DNA of 39,510 nt from Gammaproteobacteria bacterium. Its GTDB lineage: Bacteria; Pseudomonadota; Gammaproteobacteria; GCA-001735895. The stretch is taken from contig JANTFI010000012.1 of assembly GCA_024763505.1 (NCBI GenBank), positions 1-39,510 on the forward strand, in the 5' to 3' direction. This document shows positions 16,219-24,209 of the stretch, piece by piece (within the stretch, counting starts at the first letter, position 1; every line of letters begins with the position of its first letter). Both the position numbers and the translations under genes were made by a program. The notes beneath the pieces are model-generated. The model was not told the DNA's origin. It ran no database searches and worked only from the letters and a program-made list of their open reading frames with translations.

Positions 16219-17943
16219 TCAGGCCAGCTTTTTTTCAACCGGGTCTTGCGCGGTTCGGGTAAAACACTCCGGCCGGTGAATCGCCCAGCCCTGTGCGAAG
16301 TCGATGCCCAGTTGCTGCAAACGCAGTTTAATGTCTTCGTTCTCGACAAATTCGGCAATGGTTTGCAACCCGGCGATGTGGCCGATTTTGTTGACCGCTT
16401 CGACGATGGCGCAATCCATTTCATTTTCCAGCATTGATTTGACGAAGCTGCCATCGATTTTGACGAAATCGACGTGCAGTGATTTCAGATAAGAGAATGA
16501 ACTCATGCCGCTGCCAAAATCATCCAGTGCGACCCGGCAGCCCAGCTTGCGCAGTGCTTCGATCAGGGTTACCGCGTTATCAAAATCGGTGATCGCCGCG
16601 GTTTCGGTAATTTCGAAACCGAAATGCTGGGGATTGACGGGGTATTGCTGCAGTTGATGGCGGATGAAGTCGACCAGCTCCGGGTCACTCAGTGAATTGG
16701 CTGACAGGTTGATGAAAAGGGTGTTGAAATCAGCGATGCCGGTTTGCTGTTGCATCGTCCGCTGTGCGAATGCATGAGAAATCACCCAGCGGTCGACATC
16801 CGGCATCAGATTGTAGCGTTCGGCCGCCGGGATGAAACGGTCCGGGGTAATGACCTCTCCATCGTGATCCAGCATGCGCAGCAACAGTTCGCTGTGTGAT
16901 TCGCCTTGTTGCAGGTTTTGAATGTGTTGCCGGTAGAGCTGCAAATTGCCGGATTCCATGCTGTCGCGCAGGCGTTGAATCCATTGCACTTCGGTCTGGC
17001 GCAGGCTGATGCTCGAGTCACTGTCGGATGCGATGTGGATGCGGTTGCGCCCCTGATCTTTGGCGACATAGCAAGCCATGTCTGCCAGTGTCAGCAATTC
17101 GGTCGAGGAAATATCGCCTTTAACCTGAACCAGCCCGATGCTGACCCCGACCTTGAAACTTTTGTCGGACCAGACAAAAGTGTATTGTTGTACCTTTTCG
17201 AGCAGCCCGCGGGCAATTTTCTGAGCGCGATCGAGCGGGCAATTGTTGAGCAGTACGCCAAATTCATCTCCACCCAGTCGGGCCAGTGTGTCGCTGTCAC
17301 GAACCGCGTCCTGCAGGCGGCGGGTAATCCGTTTGAGCAATTCATCGCCGGCCAGATGTCCGCAACTGTCATTAACCAGTTTGAATTGATCGAGATCCAG
17401 ATACAGCAGGGCATGTGCGACACCGTCGGTGGAAGCCGATTCTACGCTGGCATCGAGCCGTCGTTCAAACTCGACGCGGTTGATCAGGTCGGTCAGGCTG
17501 TCATGGAAGGCCATGTGGCGGATCAGCGCTTCGGCTTCCTGATGGGCGCGGCGATTTTCGGCTTCTTTCAGTTCCCGCTGTACAGCGGGCAACAGTCGGG
17601 CGAGATTGTCTTTCATGACATAGTCGTGCGCGCCTGATTTCATGGCATCGACCGCGACTTCTTCGCCGATGCTGCCGGAAACCAGAATAAACGGGACGTG
17701 CGGGTGAAATTTCTGCGCCAGTTGAAGCGCTTCGGCCGAGTTGAAGCTGGGCATGTTGTGGTCGGTGATGATTAAATCCCAGTGCTGGTCTTGCAGTGCC
17801 TGTTCCATTTGTTTGGAGGAGTCAACGCGGATCATGTGCGTTCGGTAGCCGCCTTTTTTCAATTCGAGGTCGATCAGCAGGGCATCATCTTCCGAATCTT
17901 CGGCTATCAAAACCTGTATGGATGGGGCATTATTCCCGTGCAT
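16219..17943 (-). CDS. Response regulator with GGDEF and EAL domains
   Basis: Starts at ATG 17943, six bases after GAGG and overlapping the preceding receiver gene by 14 bases. The 574-residue product has a receiver domain (10-125) with phospho-acceptor Asp61 in IITDHNMP. A GGDEF domain (about 145-305) has DLDQFKLVND at 183-192, an intact inhibitory RxxD (215-218) and GGDEF (224-228). An EAL domain (about 320-565) has E352-L-L in place of EAL, INLSAN (411-416), FEITET, DDFGSG (474-479) and KIDGSF. The catalytic Glu and the acidic metal residues remain, so both synthesis and hydrolysis of cyclic-di-GMP are possible; which dominates cannot be told. It is the output gene of a three-gene cluster with the upstream kinase and single-domain receiver. 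Confidence 0.9.
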   Translation of the reverse strand: MHGNNAPSIQVLIAEDSEDDALLIDLELKKGGYRTHMIRVDSSKQMEQALQDQHWDLIITDHNMPSFNSAEALQLAQKFHPHVPFILVSGSIGEEVAVDAMKSGAHDYVMKDNLARLLPAVQRELKEAENRRAHQEAEALIRHMAFHDSLTDLINRVEFERRLDASVESASTDGVAHALLYLDLDQFKLVNDSCGHLAGDELLKRITRRLQDAVRDSDTLARLGGDEFGVLLNNCPLDRAQKIARGLLEKVQQYTFVWSDKSFKVGVSIGLVQVKGDISSTELLTLADMACYVAKDQGRNRIHIASDSDSSISLRQTEVQWIQRLRDSMESGNLQLYRQHIQNLQQGESHSELLLRMLDHDGEVITPDRFIPAAERYNLMPDVDRWVISHAFAQRTMQQQTGIADFNTLFINLSANSLSDPELVDFIRHQLQQYPVNPQHFGFEITETAAITDFDNAVTLIEALRKLGCRVALDDFGSGMSSFSYLKSLHVDFVKIDGSFVKSMLENEMDCAIVEAVNKIGHIAGLQTIAEFVENEDIKLRLQQLGIDFAQGWAIHRPECFTRTAQDPVEKKLA

Positions 17944-18373
17944 AGGAGACCTCATTGAGCACCAGCCAATAAAGCCCAAGTTGACGAGCGGCTTCGAGAA
18001 ATTGCTCGAAATCGACCGGTTTTCTGACGTAGCTGTTTGCGCCCAGGTCATAGGATTGCATCATGTCCTGCTCCTGACTGGATGAAGTCAGCACTACAAT
18101 CGGGACATATCGGGTTTGATCGTTTTGGCGCAATTTTTTCAGCACCTGCAAGCCATCGACCTTGGGAAGTTTCAGATCGAGCAGAATGACCTGGGGTAAC
18201 TGGCTGCAATCACGATTGGCATATTCGCCTTCGCCAAACATGTAATCGAGTGCTTGCTGACCATCCCGTGCGACCACGATTTCATTGGCCAGGTTGTGTT
18301 TGCGCAAGGCGCGCAGGGTCAGTGCTTCGTCATCCGGGTTGTCTTCAACCAGCAGTACAACTTTGTTCTGCAT
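17930..18373 (-). CDS. Single-domain response regulator (Rcp1-like)
   Basis: The ATG at 18373 follows GGAGA at six bases. The 147-residue protein is one receiver domain of the Rcp1 type, the class that partners phytochrome-like kinases. It has the acidic pair EDNPDDE (10-16), phospho-acceptor Asp66 in LLDLKLPKVDG, and Lys118 in VRKPVDFEQF; the small extra loop around 47-58 (GEGEYANRDCS) is characteristic of this class. It has no output domain, so it likely relays phosphate or binds a target protein. It lies between the kinase and the REC-GGDEF-EAL gene and is translationally coupled to the latter. Confidence 0.9.
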   Translation of the reverse strand: MQNKVVLLVEDNPDDEALTLRALRKHNLANEIVVARDGQQALDYMFGEGEYANRDCSQLPQVILLDLKLPKVDGLQVLKKLRQNDQTRYVPIVVLTSSSQEQDMMQSYDLGANSYVRKPVDFEQFLEAARQLGLYWLVLNEVSYARE

Positions 18374-18421
18374 CGGGCTCTCCTTGGCGATACGTACAGC
18401 GGTATCACTTCTCTGGTTCAG

Positions 18422-18444
18422 GCTCCATGGCGGTTGCATGGAGC
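18422..18444 (-). other. Intercistronic hairpin between kinase and receiver genes
   Basis: GCTCCATG (18422-18429) and CATGGAGC (18437-18444) are perfect 8-base arms around a 7-base loop, beginning five bases after the kinase stop. No T-run follows, so it is not a classical terminator. It may stabilise or process the mRNA and so let the small receiver be made in different amounts from the kinase. Confidence 0.5.
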
Positions 18445-18448
18445 GGGT

Positions 18449-21400
18449 TTATTCGGTCTCGCCTGTCAACGTAAAAAAGAATGTCGCGCCTTCATCGGGC
18501 GCTGACTCTGCCCAGATGCGGCCGCCATGACGATGCACGATTCGCTGCACTGTGGCCAGACCTACGCCCGTGCCGGGAAATTCTTTTTGCTGGTGAAGGC
18601 GCTGAAAGGCACCAAACAGCTTGTCTGCATGACGCATATCAAAACCGACACCATTATCTTTAATATAAAACAGCTGTGGTTTATCTGGCAATGATTTTAT
18701 GGTTATTCGGGCGTTTTCCTGCCCGGCGGTAAATTTCCAGGCATTGCCGATCAGGTTATCCATCAGAATGCCGCATAATCGCGGGTCGCCTTCTATCTGC
18801 ATATCGTCTTCCATGACCAGCTCGATCTGGCGTTGCGGATCGCCGGAAACCAGCAGGTCGAAACTTTTGTGGGCGAGTTCATTCAGGCTCAACGTCTGTT
18901 TTTCGATGTTCATCCGGTTGACCCGGGATAATTCCAGCAAGTCGTCGATCAACTGGCCCATTTTCTGGGCAGCCTTGCGTACCCGTTGCAGATAGTCTTT
19001 GCCCGATTCATCTAGTTTATCGGCGTAATCTTCAACAATTGCCAGACTGAATCCATCGATCGAGCGCAGTGGCGCGCGCAAATCGTGCGATACCGAGTAG
19101 GAAAAGGCTTCCAGTTCCTTGTTCGATTCCTGTAGCTGTCTTTGTAAGGTTTCCAGTTGTTGTTCCCGTTTCTTGATCTCGCTCAGGTCGATGGTGTAGC
19201 CGGCAATGCCGACCGGTTGCTGCTGCTCATCGTAGAGCATGGACAGGGATAAATGCCCTGGAAAGATGCTGCCATCGGCTCGCTGTAACCGGACTTCGAT
19301 TTCATGTAGCCCGCTTTCCAGAGTCGGGGCAACCACTTGATTTTGTAGAAAGTCTTCCGAGCCAGGCGGATAGACGGATGCTATCGGTTTGCCCAGCATG
19401 GTTTGAGCCGGGTAATGGAACATACGTTCGGCACCGCCATTCCAGCTGGTAATCTTGCCGTCCATATCGACGGTGATGACGGAATCATGGGTCTGGTCGA
19501 TGATGCGTGCCTGCAGGCGGATTTCGGCGGTACGCTGATCTACCAGTTGCTCAAGATGCTGGCGGTGTTGTTGCAGTTCGGCTTCGGTTTTCTTGCGCTC
19601 GGTCAAGTCTAAAATGATGGCCAGAAAAGCCGGGAAGGTGTCACCCCGTGTGTATTGCAGACGGACTTCGACCGGGTAGGTGCTGCCGTTCTTGCGCTGA
19701 TGACGGGTTTCGAAAACCAGCTGTTTCTGGTCGCCGCTGAGCAAAGGGGTCAGCATTTGCTGGAATTGGGCCCGATCATAGTCGGGCTTGATATCGACCG
19801 GAGTCATTTGTTCGATTTCCTGTTGGCTGTAGCCGAGATTGTATAATGCTCCATGTGATACCTGGATAAACTGCAGACTGGCAGCATCGAACAGGTAAAT
19901 CTCTTCTATAGAATGCTCGAACATGCGGTTCATGCGCTGCGCTATAGATTCATTTTGCTTGTGTTCGGTGATGTCCTGAACGGTACCAAGCGTTCGCACC
20001 GGCGCACCGTTTTCATCATACTGGCTTTCACCTTTGCCGAGCATGTATTTGATTCGTCCATCCGGCATTTGCAGGCGGTGCTCGATTTCATAAGGGGTTT
20101 TGCTGGCCAGCGATTGCTCGAAGGTCGATTGCAGGTGCAAGCGGTCATCGGGGTGGATAATGCCCAGAAAGGTTTCGAAATCGAGTGGATCCGTTCCTTT
20201 TTCCAGCTCAAAGATTCGATAGGTTTCATCGGACCAGTAAATTTTATTGTTGATGATATCGAATTCCCATGTGCCCAGATGAGCAATGTGCTGCGCGTGT
20301 TCGAGCTTGATTTCGGCTTCGCGCAGCTTTTTCAATTCTAGCTTCAACTTGATATCCAGCTGTATCCGATCGGTGATATCCAGCAGTGAAACAATGGCCA
20401 GATTTCTGTCGTCGATATTCAGTTTTGCAGCGCTGAACAGAAAGGTTCTGACTTCTCCGGATTTGATTCTGATGTCCGTCGGTTGATTGAAAACATAGCC
20501 GTTTTGCAGGATATTCCGGACGGTTTGCTGCTGTTGCTCACGGTCTTGCCAGAAGTCATCACGCAAATAGGTATGGCCGACGATTTCTTCTCGGCTAAAG
20601 CCCAGGTGCTGACAATAGGCCTCGTTGCAATCGGTGCGGATGGCCTGGTCAAGATCGAGAATTCCCATCGGTATCGGCAAGCCGTAAAAGGCACTGGAAA
20701 ATTTCTTTTCACTTTCTTCCAGAGCTTGTCGTTGTTGTTGCAGGCTTTCGGTCATGCGCAGAAATCGTCGGGTAAGCTGGCCGATTTCATCTTTGCTGTC
20801 AGAATTGATCTTGACATTGAAGCGGCCTTGTGTGACCTGGCCAATCGCGGTGTTGAGCTTTTTGATCGGGGCAATAATCAGTCGGGTCAGCAACAGGGTA
20901 GCGATGAAAATCAGGATGGAAATACCGATAATCGAGTAAAACTGGATGCGGGTGACCTGTTCCAGTTGTTGTGACGTGTCCAGGGTGGTTTGGTTCAATC
21001 GAGCATATTCTCCGTCGAGCAGGGGATATATGGCTTGCACCAGTGTCTTGCGGACTTGCTGTAATTCGGCTTCTTTGCGAAAGCTCTGATCGATCGGCTG
21101 TTTGCGCGTAGATAACAACCTCAGAAAATTTTCAGCGCTGGCAATGTACGGGTCGACCTTTTTTTCGATGGTTGCCTGCAGATCGGGGAAGTAAAACGAG
21201 ATTTCATTGAATTTCTGCAGTGTCTGGCGATGCGCGAGAATAGCCTCGCGGGCCATTTCGCGGTCGGCCTGATTTCCGCGCAGGGCGAACTCGATCAGAT
21301 TTACCGAAACCTTGCGCGCCTGACTTTTGATAATTTGCAATTGATAGCGAATTTTCTGTGAATTACTGACAAGCCCGGCATTGACCGCTTCGATCAATGC

Positions 21401-21829
21401 CCGCCGCGTGGCTTGTAGATTTTCTTCTTCTTTGACGACCTGTTCGATCGGTGGCCCTTCGGAAACTGTCAGAAATTGCTGCAGAGTGGTCTGGAATTCT
21501 TGCAGCGGCGCGGCCAGTGTTTGGGGATGATCGGTACCGGCCAGGTTTCGGTATCGTACGAGCGCGGCATCGAGTTGTTGCAAGGCTTCTTCTGCTTTGC
21601 TGCGGTCTTTCGGATTGCCACGTCGTGAATATTCGATGGCCTTGATCGACGCTCTGCGAGCGGCCGATTGGGCGGCCAGCAAGCTGGTCAGGGCCGGTGC
21701 GGTTTGGGCCTGAAGTTGATTGAAACTATGCCCCAGTTCGGTGATCGATTGCTGCCCGAGATAGGCAATGATACCCAGCGCCAGCGAAAAAGTGAAAATG
21801 ATGCTGGCAAATTTACTGCTGATTTTCAT
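18449..21829 (-). CDS. Membrane-bound multi-PAS hybrid-type sensor histidine kinase
   Basis: A 1126-residue kinase. Transmembrane helices near 7-25 and 297-319 bracket a helical periplasmic domain of about 270 residues; a HAMP linker follows (about 318-370). Four PAS/PAC modules are recognisable, starting near 380, 515, 645 and 770, each ending in a DITDR, DITEH, DLTERKK or DLSEIKKRE motif. The kinase core has an H-box with His915 in SVSHDLRAPLRS, the N-box DNLIGNAWKF near 1024-1033, DNGVGF and GTGVGLATVQRI (about 1086-1097). The H-box is of the phytochrome-like class that pairs with Rcp1-type receivers, matching the next gene. There is no receiver domain on the chain itself. The sensed signal is unknown; PAS modules may bind heme, flavin or small ligands. 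Confidence 0.9.
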   Translation of the reverse strand: MKISSKFASIIFTFSLALGIIAYLGQQSITELGHSFNQLQAQTAPALTSLLAAQSAARRASIKAIEYSRRGNPKDRSKAEEALQQLDAALVRYRNLAGTDHPQTLAAPLQEFQTTLQQFLTVSEGPPIEQVVKEEENLQATRRALIEAVNAGLVSNSQKIRYQLQIIKSQARKVSVNLIEFALRGNQADREMAREAILAHRQTLQKFNEISFYFPDLQATIEKKVDPYIASAENFLRLLSTRKQPIDQSFRKEAELQQVRKTLVQAIYPLLDGEYARLNQTTLDTSQQLEQVTRIQFYSIIGISILIFIATLLLTRLIIAPIKKLNTAIGQVTQGRFNVKINSDSKDEIGQLTRRFLRMTESLQQQRQALEESEKKFSSAFYGLPIPMGILDLDQAIRTDCNEAYCQHLGFSREEIVGHTYLRDDFWQDREQQQQTVRNILQNGYVFNQPTDIRIKSGEVRTFLFSAAKLNIDDRNLAIVSLLDITDRIQLDIKLKLELKKLREAEIKLEHAQHIAHLGTWEFDIINNKIYWSDETYRIFELEKGTDPLDFETFLGIIHPDDRLHLQSTFEQSLASKTPYEIEHRLQMPDGRIKYMLGKGESQYDENGAPVRTLGTVQDITEHKQNESIAQRMNRMFEHSIEEIYLFDAASLQFIQVSHGALYNLGYSQQEIEQMTPVDIKPDYDRAQFQQMLTPLLSGDQKQLVFETRHQRKNGSTYPVEVRLQYTRGDTFPAFLAIILDLTERKKTEAELQQHRQHLEQLVDQRTAEIRLQARIIDQTHDSVITVDMDGKITSWNGGAERMFHYPAQTMLGKPIASVYPPGSEDFLQNQVVAPTLESGLHEIEVRLQRADGSIFPGHLSLSMLYDEQQQPVGIAGYTIDLSEIKKREQQLETLQRQLQESNKELEAFSYSVSHDLRAPLRSIDGFSLAIVEDYADKLDESGKDYLQRVRKAAQKMGQLIDDLLELSRVNRMNIEKQTLSLNELAHKSFDLLVSGDPQRQIELVMEDDMQIEGDPRLCGILMDNLIGNAWKFTAGQENARITIKSLPDKPQLFYIKDNGVGFDMRHADKLFGAFQRLHQQKEFPGTGVGLATVQRIVHRHGGRIWAESAPDEGATFFFTLTGETE

Positions 21830-21850
21830 TCTTGCTCTCGGTCCGGCTCA

Positions 21851-21874
21851 TCAATTGCTTGGCAATTGAGTATA
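21851..21874 (-). promoter_or_regulatory. Promoter and palindromic operator of the kinase cluster
   Basis: On the minus strand a -10-like TATACT (21874-21869) is directly followed by the perfect dyad TCAATTGC-N3-GCAATTGA (21851-21869), which would cover the transcription start. No good -35 is seen. The position suits a repressor site; as RNA it would be an 8-pair hairpin at the 5' end about 20 bases before the ATG at 21829. Confidence 0.45.
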
Positions 21875-21904
21875 ACCGCTTTTGAGCAGAGCGAAGGAAA
21901 ATCG

Positions 21905-22849
21905 CTAGGTGGGCTGACGGCTTTGCTCGATGGCGGAGTCGATGGCGGCGAACAGACTGTCGGGGCTGGCCCGGCCGGTTCCGGCCAGTGACAATGCCGT
22001 GCCATGATCGACCGAGGTGCGGATGATGGGCAGACCCAGCGTAGTATTAATGGCTTCATTGAATCCAGCATGCTTGAGTACCGGCAATCCCTGGTCGTGA
22101 TACATTGCCAGCACCACGTCGGCATCCTTCAACGCTTGTTCGGTAAATACGGTGTCGGCCGGGTAAGGGCCGGAGACTTGCAAACCCTGCTGCTGCAGTG
22201 TGTTCAGCAACGGGATGATGATGTCGATTTCCTCGCTTCCGAGATAGCCATCTTCACCGGCATGCGGGTTCAGGCCGCAGACCTTGATGTGTGGATGTGG
22301 CAAAGAAAATTTTTCGCGCAAATCGCGGTCAATGATGCGGATGATTTGTTCCAGTTCGTCTGAATTTATGGCGTCGGCTACCTCACGCAGCGGCAGATGA
22401 GTGGTCGCCAGCGCCACCCGTAAATCTCGTGTTGCCAGCATCATCACCGGTTTGGGCGCGGCGCAGCGTTCGGCCAGATATTCGGTGTGGCCACTGAACG
22501 GGATGCCGGCACGATTGATGATGTCTTTCTGGATTGGCGCGGTGACCATCGCATCGAAACGGCCCTCGAGGCAACTGTCGCAGGCGATATCCAGCGTTTG
22601 CAAGACATAACCCGCGTTGGCCGGGTCGAGTCGGCCCGCTTGTGCAGTCGCGTTGAGCGCAACTGTCTGGATGCTCAGTGCCGGGTCGATTGTCTGGCCG
22701 ATATCGCGGGCGCGTTGCCGAAGTAATGCATCATCTCCGATTATAACCAGATTAGCCTCGAACCGGTCAGCTTCGATCAGACTGATCAGTTCAGGTCCAA
22801 TTCCGGCGGGTTCGCCGCTGGTGATGGCGATGGTTGGCAGTCGGGACAT
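21905..22849 (-). CDS. pdxA: 4-hydroxythreonine-4-phosphate dehydrogenase PdxA
   Basis: Oxidises 4-phosphohydroxy-L-threonine with NAD+ in the DXP-dependent route to pyridoxal 5'-phosphate; a cytosolic dimer. The three metal-binding His are present as His151 (ATTHLPL), His196 (LNPHAGEDG) and His251 ([11 protein letters not shown]). Their spacings of 45 and 55 residues are identical to His166, His211 and His266 of E. coli Pdx[13 protein letters not shown] opens the protein at 10-20. At 314 residues it is slightly shorter than the E. coli enzyme (329). It follows surA by 46 bases in the conserved lptD-surA-pdxA order; the usual next genes rsmA and apaH are missing and a kinase gene lies there instead. 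Confidence 0.96.
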   Translation of the reverse strand: MSRLPTIAITSGEPAGIGPELISLIEADRFEANLVIIGDDALLRQRARDIGQTIDPALSIQTVALNATAQAGRLDPANAGYVLQTLDIACDSCLEGRFDAMVTAPIQKDIINRAGIPFSGHTEYLAERCAAPKPVMMLATRDLRVALATTHLPLREVADAINSDELEQIIRIIDRDLREKFSLPHPHIKVCGLNPHAGEDGYLGSEEIDIIIPLLNTLQQQGLQVSGPYPADTVFTEQALKDADVVLAMYHDQGLPVLKHAGFNEAINTTLGLPIIRTSVDHGTALSLAGTGRASPDSLFAAIDSAIEQSRQPT

Positions 22850-22895
22850 GGCGTGATTTCGTCAGCTCAGAAGAGGTCAAAAATACAGATGCAGA

Positions 22896-24176
22896 TCAGG
22901 GTGTGATGATCTTGACAAAGGCTTCGTCGCGCAACCGCTTGTGCCACAGTTCCAGCACTTCGGCCTGTTTTTGCTTTTGTAGTTGCTGGCGGATTTTTTT
23001 GCGTTTACTTTCTTCGGTTTCATCGACCTTGCGACGGTCCAGCACTTGCAGGATATGCCAACCGTAGCGCGAGCGGAAAACCTCGCTGATTTCATCTTTC
23101 CTGGTTTTGTCGAGCACTTTTTCAAATGCGGGTACCATGGTGCCGGGACTGAACCAGCCGAGATCACCACCCAGACCTTTGGAGCCGGGGTCATCGGAAA
23201 ACTTTTTGGCCAGTTCGGCAAAATCGGCACCATTGATGATTTGTTCACGCAAGCGCTGCAATTGCTTGCGCGCATCTTCGTCGCTGGTCAGTTGATCGGG
23301 TTTGATCAGGATATGCCGGGCGTGGGTCTGGTTGACAATCACTTGTTCCGAGTCGCGTTTGTCATCCAGCCGCACGATATGAAAGCCGCTGGCACTGCGG
23401 ATCAAGTCGCTGAATTCCCCTGTTTTCAGCGTTGGCACGACTTCGCTGAACAGGCTGGGAATTTCCGCCGGTTTGCGCCAGCCGAGATCGCCGCCTTCAA
23501 GAGCGTTGCTACTGTCGGAGTATTCGCTCGCCAGTTTGAAAAAGTCACCGCCATCGCGCAATTTTTGCAACACCATTTCAGCCTTGTTGCGCGCTTTCTG
23601 CACTTGCTCGCTGCTGGCGCCATCCGGCAAGACGATCAGGATATGCGAGAGTTTGAATTCCTGGTCGCCGCTATCCTGACCATTGCGCCGGATGAAGTCA
23701 TCGACTTCCTGATCGCTGACTTCGGCCTGACTGCGGGCGTAACTGTTGTCGATGGTGTTGATGATCATCTGGTTGCGCACATCTTCACGAAATTGTTTGT
23801 AATCGAGGCCGCTGGCGATCAGGGTCTGGCGGAAATCAGCCAGTGTCTTGCCATTGCGTTTGGCCAGATTCTGCATGGTGTTATTGAGTTGCGTATCGGT
23901 AATTGTGATGCCGCGTCGTTTAGCTTCCTGCAACAGGATCGATTGATTGATCATCAGTTCCAGCACTTGTGTGTTGAGCGAGTTGGAGGCTGGCAGATCG
24001 CGCCCGCGCTGGCGGTATTCCTTGCGTAACTTGTCGATTTCCTCACTGAGTTCAAAGTTGGTGATGACATCATCCTGAACCAGAGCCACAATCGAATCGA
24101 GGTAGGCGGGTTCGGATTGTGCCCAGGCGATCGTAAAAAAACTGCTGAGGATCAGGCTGGCAAATAATTTCTTCAT
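22896..24176 (-). CDS. surA: Periplasmic chaperone and peptidyl-prolyl isomerase SurA
   Basis: A 426-residue secreted chaperone that escorts outer-membrane beta-barrel proteins, including LptD, to the BAM complex. Signal peptide 1-19 (cleavage after AWA or WAQ); N-terminal SurA domain to about 165 with DSIVALVQDDVITNFEL near 27-43. Two parvulin domains follow: about 171-275 (FKLSHILIVLP, GGDLGWR) and about 283-382 (THARHILIKPD, GGDLGWFSPG). A short C-terminal helix folds back on the N-domain in the family. The gene sits between lptD and pdxA, the normal arrangement, so chaperone and a key client are co-expressed. Confidence 0.96.
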   Translation of the reverse strand: MKKLFASLILSSFFTIAWAQSEPAYLDSIVALVQDDVITNFELSEEIDKLRKEYRQRGRDLPASNSLNTQVLELMINQSILLQEAKRRGITITDTQLNNTMQNLAKRNGKTLADFRQTLIASGLDYKQFREDVRNQMIINTIDNSYARSQAEVSDQEVDDFIRRNGQDSGDQEFKLSHILIVLPDGASSEQVQKARNKAEMVLQKLRDGGDFFKLASEYSDSSNALEGGDLGWRKPAEIPSLFSEVVPTLKTGEFSDLIRSASGFHIVRLDDKRDSEQVIVNQTHARHILIKPDQLTSDEDARKQLQRLREQIINGADFAELAKKFSDDPGSKGLGGDLGWFSPGTMVPAFEKVLDKTRKDEISEVFRSRYGWHILQVLDRRKVDETEESKRKKIRQQLQKQKQAEVLELWHKRLRDEAFVKIITP

Positions 24177-24209
24177 AAGGTACAGATTAAAGGTTTAAAC
24201 AGGTGAGGA

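Noticed and set aside
22983..24029. Plus-strand frame of 348 codons opposite surA
   Set aside because: It is fully antisense to surA, which has complete family motifs; the open frame follows from the codon pattern of the real gene.
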